Positions 7,606-15,186 of a stretch of DNA of 24,144 nt are shown piece by piece (within the stretch, counting starts at the first letter, position 1; every line of letters starts with the position of its first letter). Made by a program: the position numbers and the translations under genes. A model generated the notes under the pieces. It made no database searches and was not told where the DNA came from. It saw only the letters and a list, made by a program, of their open reading frames with translations. Origin of the DNA: Pseudomonadota bacterium (GTDB lineage Bacteria > Desulfobacterota > Desulfobulbia > Desulfobulbales > Desulfocapsaceae); the NCBI GenBank assembly GCA_023412495.1, contig JAEYNP010000030.1, positions 1 through 24,144 on the forward strand. Reading direction: 5' to 3'.

Positions 7606-8363
7606 GAAGCGTGCAGACCGTCATGCGGCTGGGAAAACTGTGGATGGCTGAAGCCGATCTCGGCGATTTCCGTGTCCGCGCGGTATTGATTCCGGGGAAA
7701 GAACGGGTTGTGATATGGGATACCCTCTCCCATCCGGACGACATGCAGGTCTTCCTGCCCATGATCTCCGGCCGGGAGCAGGTGATCGTCTACAGCCATG
7801 CCGACTGGGATCATGTCTGGGGCACTGCCGGTCTGGCGCACCGGCACACCGCCATCGTCGCCCACGAGCTGTGCCGGGAGCGGTTCGCAGCCGAGGTTCC
7901 CGCTGTCCTGGCCGAAAAAATTGCCGAAGATCCGGCCCGTTGGCAGGCGGTTCAGCTCTTCCCGCCCACCGTTACGTTTGCCGACCGTTACGCCATACGT
8001 CTCGGTTCGACAGAATTCTTCCTTCATTACCTGCCGGGACACACTGGGGATTCCATTGTCGGTTTCCTGCCGGAGGATGGCGTGCTGCTGGCTGGGGATG
8101 CGGTGGAGACCCCGCTGCCGCAGGTCCCGGCGGGGTCCGACCTTGTCCGGTGGATCGAGGAACTGCGCCGCTGGAGGATGGATCGGCTGGTTAAGACGGT
8201 CATCCCTGCCCATGGGGCCATCGGCGGAACCGAACTGATCGCGAAAAACATCGCCTATCTCGAGCATCTTCAGCGTGGCGAGGAACCGGCTATGCCGGAG
8301 ACGCTCGATGACTTTTACCGGGAGACCCACCGGGAAAACGTGCTGATCTGGTGCGGCAAATGA
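7602..8363 (+). CDS. Metallo-beta-lactamase-fold hydrolase
   Basis: This 253-residue protein carries the full set of MBL metal motifs: HADWDH (His66, Asp68, Asp70, His71), GHTGDS, GDAVE and PAHG. It is therefore probably an active di-metal hydrolase of the glyoxalase II-like broad family, but the substrate is unknown. I use the ATG at 7602, which overlaps the ecotin stop and follows AAGGAAAGGGG. The longer frame from 7536 would run deep into the ecotin gene and adds only Arg- and Gly-rich shadow sequence. No signal peptide is seen, so it should be cytoplasmic, unlike its exported partner. Coupling to ecotin is seen in the sequence; a shared function is not established. Confidence 0.85.
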   Translation: MRSVQTVMRLGKLWMAEADLGDFRVRAVLIPGKERVVIWDTLSHPDDMQVFLPMISGREQVIVYSHADWDHVWGTAGLAHRHTAIVAHELCRERFAAEVPAVLAEKIAEDPARWQAVQLFPPTVTFADRYAIRLGSTEFFLHYLPGHTGDSIVGFLPEDGVLLAGDAVETPLPQVPAGSDLVRWIEELRRWRMDRLVKTVIPAHGAIGGTELIAKNIAYLEHLQRGEEPAMPETLDDFYRETHRENVLIWCGK

Positions 8364-8418
8364 GTCTTGCGACGAGTTCCAAATAACTCTACCTTGTAAG
8401 CTTTGAAGAAAGAGAAAC

Positions 8419-8445
8419 TTGATGGACTCGTAAAAAGTCCGATCT
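8419..8445 (+). mobile_element. Left-end fragment of the MITE-like element (copy 3)
   Basis: TTGATGGACTC followed by GTAAAAAGTCCGATCT is identical to the left ends of the copies at 198 and 18238, then similarity stops. There is no right end and no direct repeat, so this looks like a truncated remnant. It lies 20 bp upstream of the yhcH-like start codon, in the same orientation relative to the downstream gene as the full copies. Confidence 0.75.
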
Positions 8446-8465
8446 ATACAGGACGGGACAAAATC

Positions 8466-8948
8466 ATGATCATCGATGTGCTGGACAACTGGATCCGCTA
8501 CGAAAAGATGCATCCGGGGTTCGCCGAGGCCTTTATCTTCCTTCGCCGACCGGACCTCAAGGATCTTCCCCTCGGCCGCCATGATATCGATGGCGATCGG
8601 GTCTACGCCATCGTGGCGAGGGACCCGGGCAGGAAGAAGGAGGAGGCTCAACTCGAGATCCACGAGAAATACATCGATATCCAGCTGGTCCTCGAAGGCC
8701 TCGATGACATGGGCTGGCGGCCGAAATCCCTGTGCCGGACGCCCTCCGGGGCATATTCCTCGGAGGAGGATATTCAGTTTTTTTCCGACCCGCCCCTGAT
8801 CCGGCAGCCGGTTGCCGCCGGGATGTTCGCCATCTTCTTTCCGGAGGACGCCCACCAGCCGCTCATCGGCGAGGGGACGATCCGGAAGGTTGTCATCAAG
8901 GTAGCGGCAGACGGACGATTGGCAAGACTTTCCTGCCACCCGGCTTGA
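8466..8948 (+). CDS. YhcH/YjgK/YiaL-family protein (DUF386)
   Basis: This 160-residue protein matches the YhcH/YjgK/YiaL family, cupin-like beta-sandwich proteins often linked to sugar or sialic-acid metabolism. Family hallmarks seen are HEKYIDIQLVLEG in the middle and FFPEDAHQPLIGEG with the conserved His near the C terminus, followed by VRKVVIKVA-type sequence (here IRKVVIKVA). The ATG at 8466 gives the family start (MIIDVLDNW) and has AGGACGGGA upstream. A TTG at 8403 would extend the protein through the MITE fragment and is rejected. No sugar-catabolic neighbour is visible, so its substrate here is unknown. Confidence 0.85.
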   Translation: MIIDVLDNWIRYEKMHPGFAEAFIFLRRPDLKDLPLGRHDIDGDRVYAIVARDPGRKKEEAQLEIHEKYIDIQLVLEGLDDMGWRPKSLCRTPSGAYSSEEDIQFFSDPPLIRQPVAAGMFAIFFPEDAHQPLIGEGTIRKVVIKVAADGRLARLSCHPA

Positions 8949-9009
8949 AGCTGGAGCGGCGCTGGTCCGGTACGAGCGTTAAGTCGAGTTTCTTCTGGAT
9001 GGGTTTCGA

Positions 9010-9420
9010 TCAGTTGCGATTCGGGGCGTGGCCCGCCAGGTAATCGGTGATGCGGACCCGGTATTCTACGATGTCCTTGCGCAGGGAGGAGAGGTTCGCC
9101 ATCTTTTCGTCTACTTTGGCGATATGGTTGTCCAGGATTTCAATGAGCTTCGGCGTGATCTTCGTGAAATCCTTCTCGTGAATATCGAAGATGTCCGAGA
9201 GTTCCTGGATCTCTTTCAGGGAGATGCCCAAGGTCTTCAGCTTCAGAATGAACTTCAGGCGGAGAATATCGTCCTTGATATAGGTTCGGGTGCCTCCGCC
9301 CATCCTCGCCGTCTTGCCCATCAGGCCGATCTCCTCGTAATAACGGATGGTTCTCGTCGTTATCCCGAGATTTTTGGCAAGCTCGCCGATCTGTACCGGT
9401 TTCGTCTCTGTTTTACTCAT
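9010..9420 (-). CDS. MerR-family transcriptional regulator of the acyl-CoA oxidation locus
   Basis: This 136-residue protein has an N-terminal winged helix of the MerR type (VQIGELAKNLGITTRTIRYYEEIGLM, then RTYIKDDILRLKFILKLKTLGISLKEI). A coiled-coil dimerisation helix follows (about 85-130), with no C-terminal Cys-rich metal site. It resembles regulators of branched-chain or fatty acyl-CoA degradation such as LiuR more than metal sensors. Two ATGs are available, at 9426 and 9420. GAGAGG abuts the first but sits six bases before the second, so 9420 is preferred. The gene is divergent from the acyl-CoA dehydrogenase operon and shares an operator palindrome with it. The effector is presumably an acyl-CoA, by inference. 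Confidence 0.85.
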   Translation of the reverse strand: MSKTETKPVQIGELAKNLGITTRTIRYYEEIGLMGKTARMGGGTRTYIKDDILRLKFILKLKTLGISLKEIQELSDIFDIHEKDFTKITPKLIEILDNHIAKVDEKMANLSSLRKDIVEYRVRITDYLAGHAPNRN

Positions 9421-9536
9421 TTTCATCCTCTCGAGCAGGCAATTATGGCAAGGCTGCCATAAAGAATACCTGTGGTCATTCGTCGTTCGTCATGCTGATG
9501 CCTATTTGTTTCGGCAGGTTGAAGTGTGTTTGGCAC

Positions 9537-9564
9537 ATATTAACCTTTACGTAATGTGTGTAAA
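9537..9564 (-). promoter_or_regulatory. Promoter of the merR gene with internal TTACGTAA operator
   Basis: On the minus strand, TTTACA (9564-9559) and TAATAT (9542-9537) are 16 bp apart, and the palindrome TTACGTAA (9546-9553) lies in the spacer. The same extended word CCTTTACGTAA occurs at 9671-9681 in the opposing promoter. This suggests autoregulation by the MerR protein. Confidence 0.5.
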
Positions 9565-9666
9565 GCAAAGTAGCATGCCGGTCCTTGCCATGTCAAATGA
9601 AAAAAAGAAATTCCATGTATGATTTCTTTGCATTTTGCAGCTTTACAGAAAGATTGAGAAAATATC

Positions 9667-9695
9667 TTGACCTTTACGTAAACATAATTTATAAA
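9667..9695 (+). promoter_or_regulatory. Promoter of the acyl-CoA dehydrogenase operon with internal TTTACGTAAA operator
   Basis: TTGACC (9667-9672) and TATAAA (9690-9695) are 17 bp apart. The perfect 10-bp palindrome TTTACGTAAA (9673-9682) directly follows the -35 box, the position typical of MerR-family operators. Transcription would start near 9702, leaving a leader of about 128 nt before the start at 9830. Confidence 0.55.
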
Positions 9696-9753
9696 AAGCG
9701 AAGCATTGACCTGCCCCTGACAATGTTTTCGCAAGTTCGGGCGAGTCTGTCGC

Positions 9754-9773
9754 GCAGGAGCCGAGGCTCTTGC
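9754..9773 (+). other. Hairpin in the leader of the acyl-CoA dehydrogenase operon
   Basis: GCAGGAGCC (9754-9762) can pair with GGCTCTTGC (9765-9773) with one G-U pair. There is no T-run, so it is not an intrinsic terminator. A role in mRNA stability or translation is possible but unsupported. Confidence 0.3.
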
Positions 9774-9829
9774 TGGAGATTCGCGTAAAATCGGGGAAAC
9801 AAAATACACTGATGGCTTGGGGGAACGAT

Positions 9830-10975
9830 ATGATTTTCGCACATACCGAAGAACAGAGCCTGTTGCGGGAAATGGTCCGCGAGTTCGCCGAAAAAGAGGT
9901 CGCCCCTTCGGCGCGGCAGAGGGACGAGGAAGAGCGGTTCGACCGTGGCCTGATGTTCGACCGGCTGGCCGAGCTGGGTCTGACCGGCATCGTCTTTCCG
10001 GAAGAATACGGCGGGGCGGGCGCCGACTACATCAGCTACGCCATTGCCGTCGAGGAGCTCTCCCGTGTCTGCGCCTCGACTGGGGTGACCCTGTCGGCCC
10101 ACCTTTCGCTCGGCAGCAACCCCATCTATCTTTTCGGGAGCGAGGAGCAGAAGCAGGAATTTTTGACCCCTCTGGCCGAAGGTCGGAAGATGGGCGCCTT
10201 CGGCCTGACTGAGCCGTCCGCCGGATCCGATGCCGGCGGCACCAGGACCACCGCGGTCAAACAGGGCGATTCCTGGATCCTGAACGGCTCGAAAATCTTC
10301 ATCACCAACGCCGGCGAGGCCGAGATTTATGTCGTCTTCGCCCGGACAGATAAAGATGCCCAAAAGCATCACGGCATCAGCGCCTTCATCGTCGAGAAGG
10401 GCACCCCCGGATTCTCCTTCGGCAAAAAGGAGCAGAAGATGGGTATCCGTTCCTCGCCAACAATGGAGCTGATCATGCAGGACTGCCGGGTCCCGGCGGA
10501 AAACCTGCTCGGCCCGGAAGGTGAGGGCTTCAAGGTGGCGATGAAAACGCTTGACGGCGGCCGGATCGGCATCGCTTCCCAGGCCCTGGGGATCGCGAGA
10601 GGGGCGCTCGAGGCGGCGGTCGCTTACGCCAAGGAGCGCAAGCAGTTCGAAACGCCGATCGGAAAGTTCCAGGGTGTGCAGTTCCAGCTGGCCGATATGG
10701 CCACCCGGGTCGAGGCCGCGCAACTGCTGGTCTACAATGCGGCTTATCGGGCAGGCAACGGAATGGCCTACTCGCAGCAGTCGGCCATGGCCAAGCTCAT
10801 GGCCAGCGAGACAGCCATGCGGGTGACTACCCAGGCCGTGCAGATCCTCGGCGGCTACGGGTACACTCGTGAATTTCCGGTGGAGCGGATGATGCGGGAT
10901 GCCAAGATCACCGAAATCTACGAGGGCACCAGCGAGGTTCAGCGCATGGTCATCGGCAGCGCGCTGACCAGGTGA
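9830..10975 (+). CDS. Acyl-CoA dehydrogenase, short-chain (butyryl-CoA dehydrogenase) type
   Basis: This 381-residue FAD enzyme has the usual family length and introduces the alpha-beta double bond into acyl-CoA, passing electrons to EtfAB. The N-terminal helical domain starts [19 protein letters not shown]. Signature [16 protein letters not shown] binds FAD and substrate, and the C-terminal signature [23 protein letters not shown] is intact. The catalytic base is Glu365 in [10 protein letters not shown]. The ATG at 9830 follows GGGGGAACG. An in-frame ATG at 9812 has no ribosome-binding site. Chain-length preference cannot be fixed from sequence; the Glu position groups it with short- and medium-chain enzymes. 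It is first in the operon with the EMO-type gene and etfBA. Confidence 0.93.
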   Translation: MIFAHTEEQSLLREMVREFAEKEVAPSARQRDEEERFDRGLMFDRLAELGLTGIVFPEEYGGAGADYISYAIAVEELSRVCASTGVTLSAHLSLGSNPIYLFGSEEQKQEFLTPLAEGRKMGAFGLTEPSAGSDAGGTRTTAVKQGDSWILNGSKIFITNAGEAEIYVVFARTDKDAQKHHGISAFIVEKGTPGFSFGKKEQKMGIRSSPTMELIMQDCRVPAENLLGPEGEGFKVAMKTLDGGRIGIASQALGIARGALEAAVAYAKERKQFETPIGKFQGVQFQLADMATRVEAAQLLVYNAAYRAGNGMAYSQQSAMAKLMASETAMRVTTQAVQILGGYGYTREFPVERMMRDAKITEIYEGTSEVQRMVIGSALTR

Positions 10976-11009
10976 GCATATACAGGATCAGTAATTACTG
11001 GAGAGGAAA

Positions 11010-13028
11010 ATGGAATTTACACGGGAAATCTACTGGAACGTGGGCCACGGCGCATCGACCCTGGTCCCCATGTACTTGTTCGTCATCATCGCCATCGGCC
11101 TTCTGGTGTGGGGCTTCCGGCGACGGATGGGGGTGTACCGGCAGAGCCTGCCGCTGAACAGGACCGACCAGTGGAAGCGTCGGCTCCGCTATGCACTGGA
11201 CAAGGTTCTGCTTCAGAAAAAGGTGATCAGAGTGACCTGGCCGGGCATGCTGCACGGTCTCTTCTTCTGGGGTTTCGCGTTGCTCTTCATCGGTACGACG
11301 CTGATCGTCATCCAGGCCGACTTCACCGACCTCCTCTTTGACGTGAAGTTCCTGAAGGGCAACTTCTACAAGCTCTTTTCCATAACGCTCGACATCGCGG
11401 GCCTCGTCTGCATCCTCATGCTCGGCGGCTTTCTCATCCGCCGCTATTTCTTCCCGCCGGAAGGACTGCCGACCAAAACCGACGATGCAATCATGCACGG
11501 CCTGCTGCTCATCATTCTCTTCACCGGCTTCATCATCGAGGGTTCCCGTATGGCGGCCACCGAACTGGGCACGCCGGTGGCGGCCTGGTCGCCGGTGGGA
11601 CTGATGTTCGCCAAGGTCCTCTCCGGCATGGGCGAGGGCGGCGTGCTCGCCCTGCACAAGGTGACCTGGTGGTTTCATCTACTTTTAGTGATGTCGTTTT
11701 TCGTCATCATCCCGTTGACCAAGTTCCGGCATATCCTCACCTCCAGCAGCAATTACTTTTTCGATGATCTCGGCCCGAAAGGCAAACTCGTCAATCTGAA
11801 TCTCGAAAACGAGGAGGCAGAGAACTTCGGCGCGAGCAAAATCGGGCACATGACCTGGAAGGACGTCTACGACGCCGATGCCTGCACCCTCTGCATGCGC
11901 TGCCAGGACCGCTGTCCGGCATGGAACACCGACAAGCCGCTTTCGCCGATGAAGGTGGTCAACCAGATCGGTGAGGTGGCATTCGGCAACCGCGAGGCAA
12001 ACCTCATCGATGTCGTCACCCGCGATGTCCTGTGGGCCTGCACCACCTGCCGCGCCTGCCAGGATATCTGTCCTGCGGCCATCGAGCATGTCGGCAAGAT
12101 CATCGAGATGCGCCGGTCCCTTGTTCTCATGGAAGGTGAGTTTCCCGGCGAGGAGGTGATGGCGGCCATGGAGGCCACCGAGGTCAACGGCAATCCCTTG
12201 GGGATCGGTTACGCCGAGCGGGCCGACTGGGCAGCGGATCTCGGTATCAAATCCCTCTCCGAGGATGCCGAGGTCGATGTGATGTATTTCGTCGGCTGCT
12301 ACGCCTCCTTCGACAAGCGCAACATCGCCGTGGCCAAGAGCTTTATCAAACTCTGCCGGGCAGCCGGCGTCAAGGTCGGCATTCTCGGCAAGGAGGAAAA
12401 GTGCTGCGGCGAGCCGATGCGCAAGATGGGCAATGAATACATGTATCAGAGCCTGGCGGCGGAGAACATCGAGCTGATCAAGTCCTACGGGGTGAAGAAA
12501 ATCGTCACCACCTGCCCGCACTGCTTCAACACCCTGGAAAAAGACTACCGCGACATGGGCATGGAGGACATCCAGGTGCAGTCCTACACCGTGTTCCTGA
12601 ACGATTTGATCGACAGCGGCCGGCTGCGCATCGATGCCTCCGACCTCAGCTGCACCTATCACGACTCCTGCTATCTCGGCCGCCACAACGACATCTACGA
12701 GCCTCCGCGCAAGCTGATAGCGGCTGCGGGCGGCAAGATCGTGGAGATGGACAAGAATCGGGCCGAAGCCTTCTGCTGCAGCGCTGGCGGCGGCCGGATC
12801 ATGGCCGAGGAGAAGATCGGCGAGCGGATCAATGTCAAGAGGGTGAAGATGGCGGCGGCGACGGGGGCGCCAACCCTTGTCTCCAACTGCCCGTTCTGTT
12901 TGACCATGTTTGAAGACGGCGTGAAGGGCGCCGGCGTCGAGGAGACGCTCAGGCCCAGGGATATCGCCGAGATCCTGGCGGAACGCGTGCCCGATGCCGG
13001 GAAGCAGAAAGTTGATGGCTTTAATTAA
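11010..13028 (+). CDS. Membrane iron-sulfur ETF:quinone oxidoreductase (EMO type, CCG-domain protein)
   Basis: This 672-residue protein combines five predicted N-terminal membrane helices (about 20-38, 78-103, 122-150, 162-184, 217-242; nitrate-reductase-gamma-like, expected to bind heme b) with a cytoplasmic iron-sulfur part. Two [4Fe-4S] motifs are visible: CTLCMRCQDRCP (Cys292, 295, 298, 302) and CTTCRACQDICP (Cys344, 347, 350, 354). Two CCG-type domains follow, around KCCGEPMRKMG and FCCSAGGGR, with CPHC and CPFC downstream, as in heterodisulfide reductase HdrD. This is the architecture of EMO, the enzyme described in Geobacter and syntrophic fatty-acid oxidisers that passes electrons from reduced ETF to (methyl)menaquinone. 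Its place between an acyl-CoA dehydrogenase and etfBA supports that role. GAGAGGAA precedes the ATG. Confidence 0.88.
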   Translation: MEFTREIYWNVGHGASTLVPMYLFVIIAIGLLVWGFRRRMGVYRQSLPLNRTDQWKRRLRYALDKVLLQKKVIRVTWPGMLHGLFFWGFALLFIGTTLIVIQADFTDLLFDVKFLKGNFYKLFSITLDIAGLVCILMLGGFLIRRYFFPPEGLPTKTDDAIMHGLLLIILFTGFIIEGSRMAATELGTPVAAWSPVGLMFAKVLSGMGEGGVLALHKVTWWFHLLLVMSFFVIIPLTKFRHILTSSSNYFFDDLGPKGKLVNLNLENEEAENFGASKIGHMTWKDVYDADACTLCMRCQDRCPAWNTDKPLSPMKVVNQIGEVAFGNREANLIDVVTRDVLWACTTCRACQDICPAAIEHVGKIIEMRRSLVLMEGEFPGEEVMAAMEATEVNGNPLGIGYAERADWAADLGIKSLSEDAEVDVMYFVGCYASFDKRNIAVAKSFIKLCRAAGVKVGILGKEEKCCGEPMRKMGNEYMYQSLAAENIELIKSYGVKKIVTTCPHCFNTLEKDYRDMGMEDIQVQSYTVFLNDLIDSGRLRIDASDLSCTYHDSCYLGRHNDIYEPPRKLIAAAGGKIVEMDKNRAEAFCCSAGGGRIMAEEKIGERINVKRVKMAAATGAPTLVSNCPFCLTMFEDGVKGAGVEETLRPRDIAEILAERVPDAGKQKVDGFN

Positions 13029-13043
13029 CCAAGGAGGACGTAT

Positions 13044-13817
13044 ATGAAAATTCTGGTGTGTATCAAGCAGGTTCCCGATATGGAATCGAAGTTCAAGATC
13101 GATGCCGGCGGCACCTGGTACGCCAAGACTGACCTGGCCTGGCGGATGAACGAATATGACGAGTACGCGGTGGAGCAGGCGGTGCAGTTGAAGGAGCAGG
13201 TGAAGGACGCCGACGTCACGGTGCTCTGCATAGGCCCCGAGCAGGTCAAGGAGACCATGAAGAAGGCCCTGGCCATGGGCTGCGACCGGGGCGCCCATAT
13301 CGCCGACGACAGCGTCGAGACCAAGGAGCCTTTCCAAATCGCGGGTATCATCGCCGAGTACGCCAAAGACAAGAATTTCGACATGATCTTCACCGGCATG
13401 CAGTCCCAGGACCGGGGCAGCGGGCAGGTCGGGATACTCGTGGGCGAGATGCTGGGAATGCCGAGCGTCTCCACCGTCGTCCACTTCGCCTATAGCGGCG
13501 GGACCATCGAGGTCAAGCGCGAGTTGGAAGGCGGTGTCAAGGCCTGCGTCAAGGTCCAGGCCCCGGCGGTCGTCACCTGCCAGTTGGGCCTCAATACCCC
13601 GCGCTACCCGACCCTGCCCAACATCATGAAGGCCAAGAAGAAGGAGCTGCTCTCTCAGCCGGTTACGGATCTGCTCAAGGTCGACGCCCGCCAGGAAACG
13701 GTGAAGATGTACTTCCCCGAGAAGAAGGGCGGCGGCCAGGTGTTGGAAGGCGATGTCGCCGAGCTTGCCGACAAGCTGATCAGGATCCTCAAAGAAAAAA
13801 CCGCCGTGCTGGCCTGA
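13044..13817 (+). CDS. etfB: Electron transfer flavoprotein beta subunit
   Basis: This 257-residue EtfB begins MKILVCIKQVPDMESKFKI and contains the AMP-binding loop region GMQSQDRGSGQVGILVGEMLGMP and the segment NTPRYPTLPNIMKAKKKE, all typical of the family. With EtfA it forms the soluble FAD heterodimer that takes electrons from acyl-CoA dehydrogenase. AAGGAGGA precedes the ATG by a good distance, and the gap to the EMO-type gene is only 15 bp. It looks like a plain (non-bifurcating) ETF by context, because the partner is a membrane quinone reductase and not a low-potential ferredoxin system. That last point is inference. Confidence 0.95.
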   Translation: MKILVCIKQVPDMESKFKIDAGGTWYAKTDLAWRMNEYDEYAVEQAVQLKEQVKDADVTVLCIGPEQVKETMKKALAMGCDRGAHIADDSVETKEPFQIAGIIAEYAKDKNFDMIFTGMQSQDRGSGQVGILVGEMLGMPSVSTVVHFAYSGGTIEVKRELEGGVKACVKVQAPAVVTCQLGLNTPRYPTLPNIMKAKKKELLSQPVTDLLKVDARQETVKMYFPEKKGGGQVLEGDVAELADKLIRILKEKTAVLA

Positions 13818-13843
13818 GCCGGTCTACTTATAGGAGAAAGACC

Positions 13844-14761
13844 ATGAAAATTCTACTTGTTGCGGAAAGCCGGGAAGGCAAACTCCTGGGCGGCAGCTAT
13901 GAACTGGTGGCGTTTGCCGCCAAGATGAATACCGAGAGCGTGATGTTTCTGGTGGGCAGCGATGCCACCCTGCCGAAATACGAGGGCAAGCTCTATCTCG
14001 CCGATGTCGCGAGCGCAGGCGAATACAACCCCGATGTGCACAAGCAGCTCATTCTTGACGTGGTCGCGAAGGAGAACCCCGACATGATCGCCCTCTGCCA
14101 CTCCTCCTACGGCTGGGATCTGGCGCCCCGCATTGCCTATGCCTTGAAAGCGGCCCAGGTTTCCGAGGTGGTGGGCGTCGAGGGCGGCGTCCCCGTGGTA
14201 CCGGTATGCAATTCCAAGCTCCGCCGCGAGGTGAAGGCAAAAACCGCGAGGACCGTGGTGACCCTGCAGGCAGGGGCCTTCGGCCTCTCCGCCGAGCCGA
14301 GCGGCACCCCCGCGGTCGAGAAAGTGGCAGCCGCCGGGGCCGGCAGGGTGCAGCTCACCGGCTACGAGCAGGCTGCCACCGGCGGCGTCGACCTGGGCAA
14401 GGCCCAGGTCATCGTCAGCGCCGGCCGCGGTATCGGCAAGCCGGAGAATATCTCGATGATCGCGGGCCTGGCCAAAGCGCTGGGTGGCGAATACGGGGCG
14501 AGCCGACCGGTGGTCGACGCCGAGTGGGTCGAGCATAACCGCCAGGTCGGCACCACCGGTCAGACCGTGGCGCCGAAGCTCTATATGGCCTGCGGGATTT
14601 CAGGGGCGATCCAACATTTGGCCGGCATGAAGAAGTCGGAGTTCATCGTGGCCATAAATACGGACAAGGACGCCCCCATCGGCGATGTCGCGGACGTCCT
14701 GGTCGTGGCCGACCTGAAACAGTTCGTGCCGGTTCTGACCGAAAAAATCCAGGCCCTGTAA
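13844..14761 (+). CDS. etfA: Electron transfer flavoprotein alpha subunit
   Basis: This 305-residue EtfA starts MKILLVAESREGKLLGG. It carries the C-terminal FAD-binding domain: GRGIGKPENISMIAGLAKALGG, then SRPVVDAEWVEHNRQVGTTGQTVAPKLYMACGISGAIQH, then INTDKDAPIGDVADVLVVADL. No N-terminal ferredoxin-like extension is present, unlike the EtfA of some bifurcating complexes. AGGAGAAAG lies before the ATG, 26 bp after etfB. It functions with EtfB between the acyl-CoA dehydrogenase and the EMO-type membrane enzyme. Confidence 0.95.
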   Translation: MKILLVAESREGKLLGGSYELVAFAAKMNTESVMFLVGSDATLPKYEGKLYLADVASAGEYNPDVHKQLILDVVAKENPDMIALCHSSYGWDLAPRIAYALKAAQVSEVVGVEGGVPVVPVCNSKLRREVKAKTARTVVTLQAGAFGLSAEPSGTPAVEKVAAAGAGRVQLTGYEQAATGGVDLGKAQVIVSAGRGIGKPENISMIAGLAKALGGEYGASRPVVDAEWVEHNRQVGTTGQTVAPKLYMACGISGAIQHLAGMKKSEFIVAINTDKDAPIGDVADVLVVADLKQFVPVLTEKIQAL

Positions 14762-14775
14762 GTGGAGGAACGGTC

Positions 14776-15087
14776 ATGGTCAATGAGATATTTGCCAGTC
14801 TGCCCGAGTCTTTCGTGCCGGGCGTTTTGAAACAGCCGAAGAGCTTTTACTTTTCCCTGGGCGACTTCAGGAAGACCGTGCAGCTGACGGCCGACACCTG
14901 CCGGGTCAGCGACGGCAAGACACTGGACAACGCCGACTGCGTCTGCAAGACCAGCCCGGAATTTTTTGTCAAGATATGGCAGGACAACTACCGGCCGGGG
15001 ATGAAGGATTTCATGACCGGCGTCATCAAGTCGAACAATCCGAGTGCCCTGCAGGATTTTCTGCGCAGCTTCGGCAAGGAGGCTTGA
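14776..15087 (+). CDS. SCP2 (sterol carrier protein 2)-domain protein
   Basis: This small 103-residue protein consists of one SCP2-like domain: VQLTADTCRVSDGK, then ADCVCKTSPEFFVKIWQDNYRPGMKDFMTGVIKSNNPSALQDFLRSFG. The pattern of a short beta-sheet followed by a helix ending in a phenylalanine-rich tail is typical. SCP2 domains hold fatty acids, fatty acyl-CoAs or other lipids in a hydrophobic tunnel. It lies 14 bp after etfA with GGAGGAACGG before the ATG, so it is the last gene of the acyl-CoA dehydrogenase operon. A plausible job is to carry or buffer acyl-CoA for the dehydrogenase. This is inferred from domain and position only. Confidence 0.75.
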   Translation: MVNEIFASLPESFVPGVLKQPKSFYFSLGDFRKTVQLTADTCRVSDGKTLDNADCVCKTSPEFFVKIWQDNYRPGMKDFMTGVIKSNNPSALQDFLRSFGKEA

Positions 15088-15103
15088 TAAAGGAGTCTCA
15101 CCG

Positions 15104-15156
15104 CTCCGGCACGGCCCCGCCTCCGACCGAAGGGTGGGCCGTGCCGGAGATTTTCT
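15104..15156 (+). terminator. Intrinsic terminator ending the acyl-CoA dehydrogenase-etf operon
   Basis: CTCCGGCACGGCCC (15104-15117) pairs perfectly over 14 bp with GGGCCGTGCCGGAG (15136-15149), followed by ATTTTCT. The U-tract is short and broken, so termination may be partial and allow some read-through into the thioesterase gene. Confidence 0.75.
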
Positions 15157-15186
15157 ATTGCAAAACCATTTCCGAGAAGGCATTCC

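Noticed and set aside
8403..8465. N-terminal extension of the yhcH-like protein from TTG 8403
   Set aside because: It would translate the mobile-element fragment; the family N terminus begins at ATG 8466, which has its own ribosome-binding site.
11010..13028. Annotation as a nitrate reductase gamma subunit or plain heterodisulfide reductase
   Set aside because: The fused membrane part plus two ferredoxin motifs and two CCG-type domains, set between an acyl-CoA dehydrogenase and etfBA, fits the EMO-type ETF:quinone oxidoreductase better.
15104..15149. Riboswitch or structured RNA before the thioesterase gene
   Set aside because: It is one simple perfect stem directly after an operon end with a short U-tract, which a terminator explains better.
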